From: Peptacetobacter hominis
GTDB lineage: Bacteria; Bacillota; Clostridia; Peptostreptococcales; Peptostreptococcaceae
NCBI RefSeq assembly: GCF_006861675.1
Contig: NZ_SGJB01000001.1
Span: 205,045-269,044, forward strand
Direction of reading: 5' to 3'
DNA length: 64,000 nucleotides
The notes beneath the pieces are model-generated. The model ran no database searches. It was not told the DNA's origin and saw only the letters and a program-made list of their open reading frames with translations. Of this stretch, positions 10,361 to 18,508 are shown in pieces; the first letter of the stretch is position 1, and every line of letters starts with the position of its first letter. The translations under genes were made by a program, and so were the position numbers.

Positions 10361-11179
10361 ATGAAAGATTATTATAAGATAGGAGAAATTTCAAAAATAT
10401 ATGGGTTTGGGAGAGATTCTCTAATGTACTATGAAGAAATAGGAATACTCAGTCCCGAAAGAGATACAAACGGATATAGAATGTATAGTATTCAGGATCT
10501 ATATAAATTAAATCTTATAAAAGAACTCAGGAGTATAGGATTCTCGATGAAAAAGATAAAAGAATATCTTGAAAACAGAACACTCCAGACAACTGAAAAT
10601 ATATTGAGAGAAGAGCTAAAGCTTACAGAAAAAAAGATAGAAGAAATGCAAAAGCAAAGAGCGAATATAATACATAGAATCAATGCAATTGAAGAGGCTA
10701 AATCCGATGTGGAATATGAAAAAATAGTACTTAAATATATTCCAAGAAGAAAGGCAATAGAGTTGAATATAAATATAAAAAGAGATGCGGAATTTGATTT
10801 CTGTGTACAGAAACTTCAAAGTGAGTATGAAGGTCGATTTGACATACTGGGAAATAACAATATAGGTTCTTTCTTTTCAGAAGATGCCCTGAAAAACGGT
10901 AAAAATAATGTATTTAAATCCATATTCTGTTTACTTGATGATGACGAAGAAGTTTATAATGTTACCCTTGAAGAAGGTGAATATATAACAATGGAATATA
11001 AGGGTGATTATCGGAAGAATCATATTTATCTCGAAAGAATGAAGAAATATATAGATAAAAATAATCTTGAAGCTGTAGGTGGTCCTCTTGAAATATACAA
11101 AATAGATATACATGAAACAGGAGTTTTTGATGAATTCATAACAGAAATACAGATTCCGGTAAGAAAGAAACAAAAATAA
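10361..11179 (+). CDS. MerR-family regulator with effector-binding domain
   Basis: A 272-residue regulator. Residues 1-70 are a MerR winged helix (YKIGEISKIYGFGRDSLMYYEEIGIL), residues about 75-120 a dimerisation coiled coil and the remaining 150 residues a GyrI/BmrR-like drug-binding domain. Such proteins bind hydrophobic or cationic compounds and activate a multidrug pump. The gene directly downstream is a MATE efflux pump, and the intergenic region holds a promoter with the 19-base spacer and central palindrome typical of MerR targets. ATG at 10361 follows AAAGGAAG. Confidence 0.9.
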   Translation: MKDYYKIGEISKIYGFGRDSLMYYEEIGILSPERDTNGYRMYSIQDLYKLNLIKELRSIGFSMKKIKEYLENRTLQTTENILREELKLTEKKIEEMQKQRANIIHRINAIEEAKSDVEYEKIVLKYIPRRKAIELNINIKRDAEFDFCVQKLQSEYEGRFDILGNNNIGSFFSEDALKNGKNNVFKSIFCLLDDDEEVYNVTLEEGEYITMEYKGDYRKNHIYLERMKKYIDKNNLEAVGGPLEIYKIDIHETGVFDEFITEIQIPVRKKQK

Positions 11180-11192
11180 AATATAAAAAAAC

Positions 11193-11223
11193 TTGACCTT
11201 GGTATAATACCATAGTTTATCAT
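11193..11223 (+). promoter_or_regulatory. MerR-type promoter/operator for the MATE gene
   Basis: A TTGACC box (11193-11198) and a TATCAT box (11218-11223) are 19 bases apart, too long for unaided sigma-A polymerase. A perfect 13-base palindrome, TGGTATAATACCA (11200-11212), sits inside the spacer. This is the classic arrangement in which a MerR-family activator untwists the spacer. Confidence 0.8.
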
Positions 11224-11253
11224 TTTATATGAAGAGAGAGGAGAGTATATAAA

Positions 11254-12606
11254 ATGGATGCTAAATTATTATATGATGAGTCAATTAGTCTTAGAACAAG
11301 ATTTCTTAGGTATATGATACCGTCGGTGGTTGCAATGTGGGTTTTCTCACTGTATACAATGGTAGACGGAATTTTTGTTGCAAAAGGAGTTGGTGAGACT
11401 GCGCTTGCAGCAGTTAATATATCTATGCCATTTATAAATTTTATATTTGCAATATCACTTATGTTTTCTACAGGAGCTTCTACAATAATAGCAGTTCACC
11501 TTGGAAGAAAAGATATAAAGTCTGCTAATCAGGTATTCAGTATGAATACAGCTGTTATAGTAATTCTTTCTATAACAATAATGGCACTTGTCCACTTTAA
11601 TCTGGATAATATAGCATATTTTCTTGGGGCTACGGAAACCACTGTAGAATATGTAAAGAATTATCTTGGAATAATAGCGTTGTTCAATGGATTTTTTATA
11701 GTATCTTATTCACTTGAAGTAATAATAAAAACAGATGGCTTCCCGGCTATGGCTACAGTTGGAGTTATAATATCAGCAATAAGCAATATAATTCTTGATT
11801 ATATATTTATAATGCATTTTCACTGGGGAGTTCAGGGAGCGGCAATAGCTACAGGTCTTTCTCAGGTATTTTCAACAGTATTTTTCCTTACACATTTTCT
11901 GAGGAAAAATTCCACACTTAATTTTTCGAAATTCAAAATTGATTTTCATGATATAAAGAAAATAATGTTTATAGGATTTCCTGATTCAACTACGGAACTT
12001 AGCTGTGGTATAGTTGTAATGCTTTTCAATATAAATATAACAAAGTATATAGGAGAACAGGGTGTTGTATACTACAGTATACTTAACTATGTAAATACAC
12101 TTATACTTATGACTATGATGGGAATTGCACAGGGAATGCAGCCGCTTGTAAGTTTTTATTTTGGAGCAGAAAAAACAGAAAATATGAAGAAATTACTGAA
12201 GATGGCGCTAAAAGCAGTTGTAGTTGCGGCAATAGCATCAGTTGCTATATGTATGGTTTTACCAGGATTTATAGTGGGGCTTTTTATAGATCCTTCAGAA
12301 ACTGCAGTATTTTCAGAAGCTGTGAGAGTACTTAAAATATATTCTGTATCATTCCTTTTTATGGGATTCAACGTTATAATATCTGCATTCTTTGTATCTG
12401 TTGAAAAGCCTTCACTTGCTACAGTAATATCTCTTGGAAGAGGTCTTGTACTTGTTCTTGCAGCATTATTTATAATGATAGCAATAGCTGGTGGAGAGGG
12501 TATATGGTACTCTACTATACTTTCAGAAGGCGTATGTATGATAATAGCTTTTGTTATATTAAAGATGAAAATAAATTCAGTGTCAGATTCAATTCCTGCT
12601 ATGTAA
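11254..12606 (+). CDS. MATE-family multidrug efflux transporter
   Basis: A 450-residue membrane protein with about twelve transmembrane segments in two homologous halves. Typical MATE stretches are the start LRYMIPSVVAMWVFSLYTMVDGIF, STGASTIIAVHLG, and in the second half GMAQ-like GIAQGMQPLVSFYFGA. It should exchange drugs or cations against Na+ or H+ across the cytoplasmic membrane. It follows a MerR-family gene, and the promoter in the 74-base gap has MerR-type architecture, so it is probably drug-inducible. The ATG follows a GAGAGAGGAGAG ribosome site. Confidence 0.93.
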   Translation: MDAKLLYDESISLRTRFLRYMIPSVVAMWVFSLYTMVDGIFVAKGVGETALAAVNISMPFINFIFAISLMFSTGASTIIAVHLGRKDIKSANQVFSMNTAVIVILSITIMALVHFNLDNIAYFLGATETTVEYVKNYLGIIALFNGFFIVSYSLEVIIKTDGFPAMATVGVIISAISNIILDYIFIMHFHWGVQGAAIATGLSQVFSTVFFLTHFLRKNSTLNFSKFKIDFHDIKKIMFIGFPDSTTELSCGIVVMLFNINITKYIGEQGVVYYSILNYVNTLILMTMMGIAQGMQPLVSFYFGAEKTENMKKLLKMALKAVVVAAIASVAICMVLPGFIVGLFIDPSETAVFSEAVRVLKIYSVSFLFMGFNVIISAFFVSVEKPSLATVISLGRGLVLVLAALFIMIAIAGGEGIWYSTILSEGVCMIIAFVILKMKINSVSDSIPAM

Positions 12607-12676
12607 AGTTATGTCTATCTGATAAAATATAATTTGCAGATTAGTTTCTGTATTTATATTGGATGAGGTGAAAAAA

Positions 12677-13282
12677 TTGGCTAAGAAGAAATTCTATGGT
12701 GTAAGAAAAGGATATAAAACAGGAATATTTGATTCATGGGATGAATGCAAAAGACATATAAGCGGATATAAAGGTGCGGAATTCAAAGGATTTACTACAT
12801 ATGAAGAAGCGGAACAATTTGTATATCCTGAAAATAAGAACACAAAATTAGAAGGAGATTATATAGAAGCATATGTTGATGGAAGTTATGAACATTCTAT
12901 AAAAAGATATGGATCTGGAATAGTTATTCTGAAGAATGGAGAGATAGTCCATAAAAAATATTTTGGAGGAAACAGTCCGGAATATGTAACTATGAGAAAT
13001 GTTGCAGGAGAAATTATGGCATCAGAGTATGCTATGAATTATTGCATAGAAAATAATGAGAAAAATCTTATACTTTATTATGACTATAAAGGTATTGAAA
13101 ACTGGTGTACCGGTGAATGGAAAGCAAATAAAGAAGGTACTATAAAGTATAAAGATTTTTACAATAAAATAAAGGGAAAACTGAATGTGAGATTCGTGAA
13201 AGTAGCAGCACACAGTGGAAATAAATATAATGATATAGCTGATGAGCTTGCCAAGAACGGAGTCTTGGATTCCTGTGTATAA
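12677..13282 (+). CDS. rnhA: Ribonuclease H with N-terminal viroplasmin-like domain
   Basis: A 201-residue protein. Residues 1-45 are a caulimovirus viroplasmin-type RNA-binding domain (KFYGVRKGYKTGIFDSWDEC), and residues about 62-200 an RNase HI fold: AYVDGSYE carries the first catalytic Asp, GEIMASEYAM the Glu, YYDYKGIENW the second Asp, and NDIADELAK the last Asp. It degrades RNA in RNA-DNA hybrids. The TTG at 12677 is the likely start: GAGGTG lies seven bases before it and the resulting start MAKKKFYG fits the family. Upstream in-frame codons would contain that ribosome site. Its last codons form part of a 29-bp hairpin. Confidence 0.92.
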   Translation: MAKKKFYGVRKGYKTGIFDSWDECKRHISGYKGAEFKGFTTYEEAEQFVYPENKNTKLEGDYIEAYVDGSYEHSIKRYGSGIVILKNGEIVHKKYFGGNSPEYVTMRNVAGEIMASEYAMNYCIENNEKNLILYYDYKGIENWCTGEWKANKEGTIKYKDFYNKIKGKLNVRFVKVAAHSGNKYNDIADELAKNGVLDSCV

Positions 13283-13334
13283 AAAAAGAATGATGCACCA
13301 GATTTGGTGCATCATTCTTTTTTTATACACAGGA
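13271..13334. terminator. 29-bp perfect hairpin, bidirectional terminator
   Basis: Arms 13271-13299 and 13306-13334 are perfectly complementary over 29 bases with a six-base loop. Seven-base A and T runs lie inside the arms. The left arm includes the last codons and stop of rnhA. It separates rnhA from the convergent trpP. Confidence 0.85.
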
Positions 13335-13370
13335 TATATATTATAAAATGATAATTTCAAATTATAAGGC

Positions 13371-13904
13371 TTAGTTTTTTACAACTCTTGAAAGAACACT
13401 GTAAAGAATTATTCCTGCGATAAGATTTATTATTGTAGAAGGTATAACTATTGATACAAATAATACAGAAAATCCTGCAGGAAGTCCTACTATATACTGT
13501 GCAACAAGAAGAAATACTGTACCACTAAGAAGAGTTCCAAGTGAACATATTGCTATGTTTGCAATTTTTGATATTTTTTTAGGATCCATTTTTTTTACAA
13601 AAGGAGCATTGAATATCATGTATACGACAATAAAAGCAAAGTTTACAGATATAACTTTATCAACTATATTTGGTATCTGTCCTCCAGGAAATTTTGTAGT
13701 AAGAGCAGCAAATATACCTGTTATTATTCCCGCAAGAAGACAGCTTTTATAATCATCTTTATTAAGAAGAACTATCATAAACATTGTAAGAAGTGCCAGA
13801 TCCGGCTGCATTGGAAGTCCAAGTGCAGGTGTAAGCTGATGTAGTAAAAGACCTATAGCAAGAAGTATTGAATTTAGAACCATTTTTTTTGTATTTGTTT
13901 TCAT
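13371..13904 (-). CDS. trpP: Tryptophan transporter TrpP
   Basis: A 177-residue membrane protein with about five to six hydrophobic segments. It matches the TrpP family in length and in key stretches: LHQLTPALGLPMQPDL after the first segment, NKDDYKSCLLAGIITGIFAA, and KFPGGQIPNIVDK. TrpP imports tryptophan in gram-positive bacteria. A T-box leader whose specifier codon reads TGG (Trp) lies just upstream on the same strand, which independently supports the substrate. The ATG at 13904 follows ACGGAGGATTTAAAA. Confidence 0.92.
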   Translation of the reverse strand: MKTNTKKMVLNSILLAIGLLLHQLTPALGLPMQPDLALLTMFMIVLLNKDDYKSCLLAGIITGIFAALTTKFPGGQIPNIVDKVISVNFAFIVVYMIFNAPFVKKMDPKKISKIANIAICSLGTLLSGTVFLLVAQYIVGLPAGFSVLFVSIVIPSTIINLIAGIILYSVLSRVVKN

Positions 13905-13983
13905 TTTTAAATCCTCCGTTTATATAAAAGTTTTTTATCATTAAAAAGTAGTTTATCCAGTCACAATCAGTCTTTTCTGAAGT

Positions 13984-14010
13984 TCACATCATATCGGGCA
14001 CCTCCTTTCC
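13984..14010 (-). other. Strong ribosome site with a two-codon open frame (ATG-ATG-stop)
   Basis: On the reverse strand, GGAAAGGAGGTG is followed eight bases later by ATG ATG TGA. It lies after the T-box terminator and about 80 bases before trpP. A GTG inside the ribosome site gives the same frame (five codons). Whether it is translated is unknown. Confidence 0.45.
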
Positions 14011-14325
14011 TGAAAATAAAAAAACTCCGCCCTATATATAGGGCGAAGTATAAATCCGCGTTGCCACCTAAATTATATTTCCATTACAGAAATACATCTC
14101 ATCAAGGATACTAACATATCCTGTGTGCGATAACGTGCACCAGACGTCAGAGTCTACTTTCAAAAGATTTCAATCTGATTCTCGAGGGTCCATTCACTGA
14201 ATCTATTCATATCGGCTCTCACCACTACCGATTCTCTGTGATGAAATCAAAACAGCTACTAATCCCTGTCATAGAATTTAATTTGTTGTTGTGTATATAA
14301 TATGATAAAAATAATTCAGTGTCAA
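14011..14325 (-). promoter_or_regulatory. Tryptophan T-box riboswitch and its promoter
   Basis: Reading the reverse strand, a TTGACA (14325-14320) and TATTAT (14302-14297) promoter with 17-base spacing starts the leader. Stem I carries the apical GGTGAGAG region, and the specifier region reads GTGAA-TGG-ACCC with TGG at 14192-14190. The T-box sequence AGGTGGCAACGCGGA is at 14069-14055. A terminator, ACTTCGCCC paired with GGGCGGAGT and a T run, ends the leader (14049-14017). Uncharged tRNA-Trp should pair with TGG and the T-box loop, allowing readthrough into trpP when tryptophan is scarce. Confidence 0.93.
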
Positions 14326-14447
14326 TAAGAAAAAAATAATTCTGATGGAATTGAAATAATATTTCGAAAAAACAGAACTATTTAAAGGAATTTCAGAATA
14401 TATATGGAATAAATTATAGTATAGATTTGTAAAGAAAGGAGAATATT

Positions 14448-14918
14448 ATGTTTAGAGAGATAAGAAGAAAAGATAGAAAGATACCAAATGAAATTGGGGA
14501 AAAAATATTAAAAGAATCAGAAGTAGGATATTTTTCTGTTATATCATCAGATAATGGATATCCTTATGTAATACCGGTAAACCATGTATATGCAGATGGA
14601 AAAATATATTTTCACAGTGCTTTAGAAGGGCACAAAATTGAAAGTATTAAGAAAAGCGATAAAGTGTCATTCTGTGCGGTATCTGAATATGAAATAAGAC
14701 CATCAAAATTTGCTACAGGATATAAAAGTGCAGTAATTTTTGGTAGAGCATATATAGTATCTGATGAAATTGAAAAGAGAAAAGCTCTTGATGCTATAAT
14801 AGACAAATTTTCAGCAGAATTCAGAAAAGAGGGAGCTGAATATATAGATAAAGCATCATCAGCAGTAGTGGTTGTAGGTATCAATATAGAAAACATGTCC
14901 GCAAAATCGGCTGAATAG
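14448..14918 (+). CDS. Pyridoxamine 5'-phosphate oxidase family flavoprotein (Nim-like)
   Basis: A 156-residue split-barrel flavin-binding protein. The start MFREIRRKDR, the segment VISSDNGYPYVIPVNHVY and the HSALEGHKIESI stretch resemble NimA-type proteins of the PNPOx superfamily. Some relatives reduce 5-nitroimidazoles; most have unknown roles as small FMN-dependent reductases. ATG at 14448 follows AAAGGAG by seven bases. It is monocistronic as far as can be seen, divergent from the trpP leader. Confidence 0.85.
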   Translation: MFREIRRKDRKIPNEIGEKILKESEVGYFSVISSDNGYPYVIPVNHVYADGKIYFHSALEGHKIESIKKSDKVSFCAVSEYEIRPSKFATGYKSAVIFGRAYIVSDEIEKRKALDAIIDKFSAEFRKEGAEYIDKASSAVVVVGINIENMSAKSAE

Positions 14919-14948
14919 ATATTAAAATGAAGTGTTTTTAATGATTTC

Positions 14949-14977
14949 TTGCAATATACAAAAAAAATTGTTATTAT
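14949..14977 (+). promoter_or_regulatory. Promoter of the small membrane protein gene
   Basis: TTGCAA and TATTAT are exactly 17 bases apart, about 40 bases ahead of the TTG start at 15017. Confidence 0.65.
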
Positions 14978-15016
14978 ATAAATGTATATACTATACTGTC
15001 AGAGGAGGTGAAAGGT

Positions 15017-15361
15017 TTGTTTGCAGGGATCGGATCAAAAGTTGGGAATCTTAGAAGATATTGGAAATTATATCTTAAGAGAATTGCACGTTACGGAATG
15101 ATATCAGTATTTTTATGTATTGTGGTGGCATTATTTCTTGGAGTATCAAATACTTTAACTGGTGTGAATATAGACTTTTTTTATTATATAGTTGGAATAG
15201 TATTATCGTCTCTACGGTTATTTATACTTATGTGTCTTGGAAATATAGATAGAATAAAAAGAGTTCCAAGAAAAAGAACTGTCAAAACAAACAGAGTTTC
15301 AAAAACAGGAACAAGACCTCGGGTATCATACTCTGATATGTATAGAAGAAAGGTTTCTTAA
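15017..15361 (+). CDS. Small two-segment membrane protein with basic tail, unknown
   Basis: A 114-residue protein I cannot place in a family. Two hydrophobic segments lie near residues 28-47 and 54-74, flanked by Arg- and Lys-rich stretches. The last 35 residues are strongly basic (RVPRKRTVKTNRVSKTGTR). The TTG at 15017 follows AGGAGGTG by six bases; the GTG within the ribosome site is the alternative. A good promoter lies upstream and a terminator downstream, so it is an independently transcribed gene. The basic tail could contact nucleic acid or lipid head groups, which is speculation. Confidence 0.7.
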   Translation: MFAGIGSKVGNLRRYWKLYLKRIARYGMISVFLCIVVALFLGVSNTLTGVNIDFFYYIVGIVLSSLRLFILMCLGNIDRIKRVPRKRTVKTNRVSKTGTRPRVSYSDMYRRKVS

Positions 15362-15394
15362 CGTATCAAAATTTAATTTTATGATAAAAAATAT

Positions 15395-15435
15395 GAGCAG
15401 GCTTTTATATATTAATATATAGCTTGCTCTTTTTT
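15395..15435 (+). terminator. Rho-independent terminator
   Basis: GAGCAGGCT pairs with AGCTTGCTC, with further AT pairing inward, and six T follow. Confidence 0.8.
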
Positions 15436-15586
15436 GATTATATATAAGATATAGTATAAATAGGTTTGTTTTACAGCATGGGTTACAATCTTGTTATTTT
15501 TAAATTTAATACTGCTTTTAAATTTTATGTTATAATAAGAAAGTGCTGTATATTGTCGGAATAATAAATTATGCGGGTGAGAACTT

Positions 15587-17020
15587 ATGAAAATAGATGA
15601 TTGGATAAAAGAGTCTGAAAATGAAAAATATAAAAATAGAAAGAAAAAAAGCTCTATTATAGAGAGTTTATATTATAAAATACCGGAGTTTAAAATAAAT
15701 TATAAATTTCTTGTGGCGCTTATAGTTGCAGCTATAATAATTTTTTTTGCAGGTAGATTTATGAAGTATGATATGAAGGCAATCCATCTAATGTCACTTA
15801 TAGAACAGAGAGAATATGCAGTATCTCTTGACTATTATGAAAATGTAGAAACTCGGTTTTCCGTTTCAGAAATGAGTAAATTTAATGAATGCCTTGCATC
15901 GAAATTTGAAAAATTCATAACTGAATCCGGAGAATCGTTTATAGAAGGTGGAACTTCAAAGGATCTTATTTCAGGATATATAAACATAATAAATGCTATG
16001 GGAAAAGTTGAGATAAAAGGAGATAGGATAAAATCACTTTGTCAAAAAACATCTGATATGTACAATAAATCCGAAATTGAATATGATACAGCCATATCGC
16101 TTGTTGATATGATGTCTTATATAAATGGAATGAGTGCAAAAGTGGAAACATATAGACAAAATATAGAATTTATAAGTAACTCCAGAGAAATGTATGAAAG
16201 TGCAGTTGGTAAACAGGAAAAATATCAGTACCATCAGGCAATCGAAGATTATGATAAAGTCATAAAAGATGATGAAAAATGTTATAAATCGGCACAAAAG
16301 AAAAAAGATGAATGCATTGAAAAAATGTATGACTACTATATAGAACAGGCTAAATCATTTTCAAACGATGGAGATTATGAATCTGCATTAGAGTATGTTG
16401 AATATGTGAAAAAATACTATCCTGATGACGAAAAAGTAAATGAACTTGTTAAAACATACAGTGAAAAAGTATCTGTATACACATTAAAGACATCTGATAT
16501 AAAAGAAATATATAGCGATGTTTCAGGTGTGGAATCAAAGGATATAGAAGTAAGTATGCTTCCTCAGATGTATAATGGTAAAAAATATTATTATGCGGAG
16601 GTTATGAAAAATAAAAAGGTTATTGATGAAATACTTGTAAATCCTGAAGATAAAAAGGTATATTCATACAAAGGTGAAAACAGATCTTATAACATAGATT
16701 ATACTGAGGATTATTTTAGAGTTAATACAGATGGAAATATTGAGTTTTCAATAAATAAAACAGATGCAGAAAAAGTTTTAAAAGATAAATTTGAAAAAAA
16801 GAAAATAAATTATAAAAATATAAAAGAAATAGATACTTCAAAAGCGGAACATTATACAGGTTCAGAAAAAAGCATTTCAGAAATGACGTCATCAAGTGAA
16901 GAAACATATTATTATTTTTTATGTGATAATGGATTTTTCAGTAAAAAGGAACTTTATTGTGTAAATATGTACAATAGTCAGGTATATATATTCCAAAATA
17001 ATAAAATATCTCAATATTAG
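15587..17020 (+). CDS. Single-pass membrane protein with TPR-like and PepSY-like regions, unknown
   Basis: A 477-residue protein. A charged N-terminus of about 35 residues precedes one membrane segment (residues about 36-56), so the rest is probably outside the cell. Residues about 200-300 are helical with a repeating pattern (YHQAIEDYDKVIKDDEKC, then GDYESALEYVEYV), resembling tetratricopeptide helices. The last 170 residues contain two beta-rich units (YYYAEVMKNKKVIDEI and TYYYFLCDNGFF) that recall PepSY-like folds. I do not recognise a specific family. It starts with ATG after GGGTGAG. The VanW-family gene begins 17 bases downstream, suggesting a shared envelope role. Confidence 0.75.
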   Translation: MKIDDWIKESENEKYKNRKKKSSIIESLYYKIPEFKINYKFLVALIVAAIIIFFAGRFMKYDMKAIHLMSLIEQREYAVSLDYYENVETRFSVSEMSKFNECLASKFEKFITESGESFIEGGTSKDLISGYINIINAMGKVEIKGDRIKSLCQKTSDMYNKSEIEYDTAISLVDMMSYINGMSAKVETYRQNIEFISNSREMYESAVGKQEKYQYHQAIEDYDKVIKDDEKCYKSAQKKKDECIEKMYDYYIEQAKSFSNDGDYESALEYVEYVKKYYPDDEKVNELVKTYSEKVSVYTLKTSDIKEIYSDVSGVESKDIEVSMLPQMYNGKKYYYAEVMKNKKVIDEILVNPEDKKVYSYKGENRSYNIDYTEDYFRVNTDGNIEFSINKTDAEKVLKDKFEKKKINYKNIKEIDTSKAEHYTGSEKSISEMTSSSEETYYYFLCDNGFFSKKELYCVNMYNSQVYIFQNNKISQY

Positions 17021-17037
17021 GAGGCAAGTGAGTTTTG

Positions 17038-18456
17038 ATGAATAAAAAAATACGGATAACAATATCAGCCGCAATTGCAGTAATAGTAATTGCAGCAGGC
17101 GGATTTTCAATATATATGGTAAAACGGGATAAGATTGCGCCAAATACAATAATAAATGGAGTAGATGTAGGAGGTCTGACAAAAGACGAGGCTAAATCCA
17201 AAATAAAGATATTTACAGAGGATACGTTCAATTTAGAGTATAATGAAAAAAGCTATTCTATAGAGCTTAAAGATATAGATTTCAAATATAATCTGGATAA
17301 GACTGTGCAGGATGCATATGATGTAAATAGAAAAGAAGGTACTTTAAAAAATATGGTATCTATGCTTGGTTCAAGATTTGGACACAAAGAAAATATTTAT
17401 ATAGCAACAGAGTACAATCAGAAAAAAGCTGATAATGAAATAGAGGAAAAAACAAAGGAAATAAATAAAGAAAAAGAAGATGCCAGATTTGAAACATCTG
17501 ATGGAAAAACTACTTTGAAAAAAGATGTTGATGGAATATCAGTAAATATAGAAAAAACAAGACAAAATATGGAAAATAGTCTATCAAAAAATAAATTTGA
17601 GTCAGAAGTGGCAGTGGATACAGAAACAGCAGAGATAACGACATCAGATTTAAAAGGAATAGATTCAGTTTTAGGAACATCAATGACTACATTCAGAATG
17701 TCAGATGAGAATAGAAGCCATAACATAAGAGTAGCAACAGAGGCATCAAGCAAGGTTATTCTTAAACCAGGTCAGGAATATTCATTCAACGGAGTTGTAG
17801 GAAAAAGAAGTGCTGAAAACGGATATAAAAATGCGCCTGTAATAATGGAGGGAGAAATGGAACAGGATCTTGGTGGTGGAGTATGCCAGGTTTCATCAAC
17901 TCTTTATAATGCAGTTTTAAAATCAGGACTTGAAATAGTAAATGTTAAAAACCATAGTATACCATCTTCATATGTAGGTATGGGTAGAGATGCAACTGTA
18001 ACTGATAGTGGAATAGATTTTGTATTTAAAAATCCATATAAACATAATATATATATTCAGAACTATGTTTCAGGCGATACTATAGTATGTCAGGTATTTG
18101 GAAATAGTTCAGATGAGCAGAATGTTGAAATAACAACTTCAGTTATAGGAGTAAATGCGGCTCAGACAAAAGAGGTTGAGAAAAAGGATCTTGAAGAAGG
18201 CAAAAAGGAAGTGGACAAGAGTCCAAGAAATGGATATACAGTTGTAACATATAGAATATTCAAAGATAAAAACGGTAAACAGATAAAGAAAGAAAAAATA
18301 TCAACATCATATTATCCTAAGAGAGATGGTCTTGTATATGTAGGAACAAAACCTAAAGAGGAAGAAAAACCAGAAACAAAACCGGAAGAGAAACCTTCAA
18401 CTGGAGATGAAAACCAGGCAACTCTGGATAATGAAACAGATAAAACTACTGTATAA
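17038..18456 (+). CDS. VanW-family protein
   Basis: A 472-residue exported protein. One N-terminal membrane segment (residues about 5-25) precedes a peptidoglycan-binding-4-like region (NTIINGVDVGGLTKDEA, residues about 40-180), then the VanW domain (residues about 220-350) with RNHNIRVA-like RSHNIRVATEA, GQEYSFNGVVG, GGVCQVSSTLYNA and HSIPSSYVGMGRDATV. After that comes a G5-like beta segment and a Pro/Glu-rich tail. VanW proteins occur near glycopeptide-resistance genes, but their function is unclear and no van cluster is here. Start is ATG at 17038 or the TTG just before it; GGAGG lies 10-13 bases upstream. It is probably cotranscribed with the preceding gene. Confidence 0.88.
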   Translation: MNKKIRITISAAIAVIVIAAGGFSIYMVKRDKIAPNTIINGVDVGGLTKDEAKSKIKIFTEDTFNLEYNEKSYSIELKDIDFKYNLDKTVQDAYDVNRKEGTLKNMVSMLGSRFGHKENIYIATEYNQKKADNEIEEKTKEINKEKEDARFETSDGKTTLKKDVDGISVNIEKTRQNMENSLSKNKFESEVAVDTETAEITTSDLKGIDSVLGTSMTTFRMSDENRSHNIRVATEASSKVILKPGQEYSFNGVVGKRSAENGYKNAPVIMEGEMEQDLGGGVCQVSSTLYNAVLKSGLEIVNVKNHSIPSSYVGMGRDATVTDSGIDFVFKNPYKHNIYIQNYVSGDTIVCQVFGNSSDEQNVEITTSVIGVNAAQTKEVEKKDLEEGKKEVDKSPRNGYTVVTYRIFKDKNGKQIKKEKISTSYYPKRDGLVYVGTKPKEEEKPETKPEEKPSTGDENQATLDNETDKTTV

Positions 18457-18482
18457 AAAAGCAGCCTTACGGCTGCTTTTAT
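18457..18482 (+). terminator. Rho-independent terminator after the VanW gene
   Basis: AAAAGCAGCC and GGCTGCTTTT form a perfect 10-bp stem with a four-base loop. Confidence 0.85.
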
Positions 18483-18508
18483 AATATAAAATATTCTAGG
18501 AGGAATTT

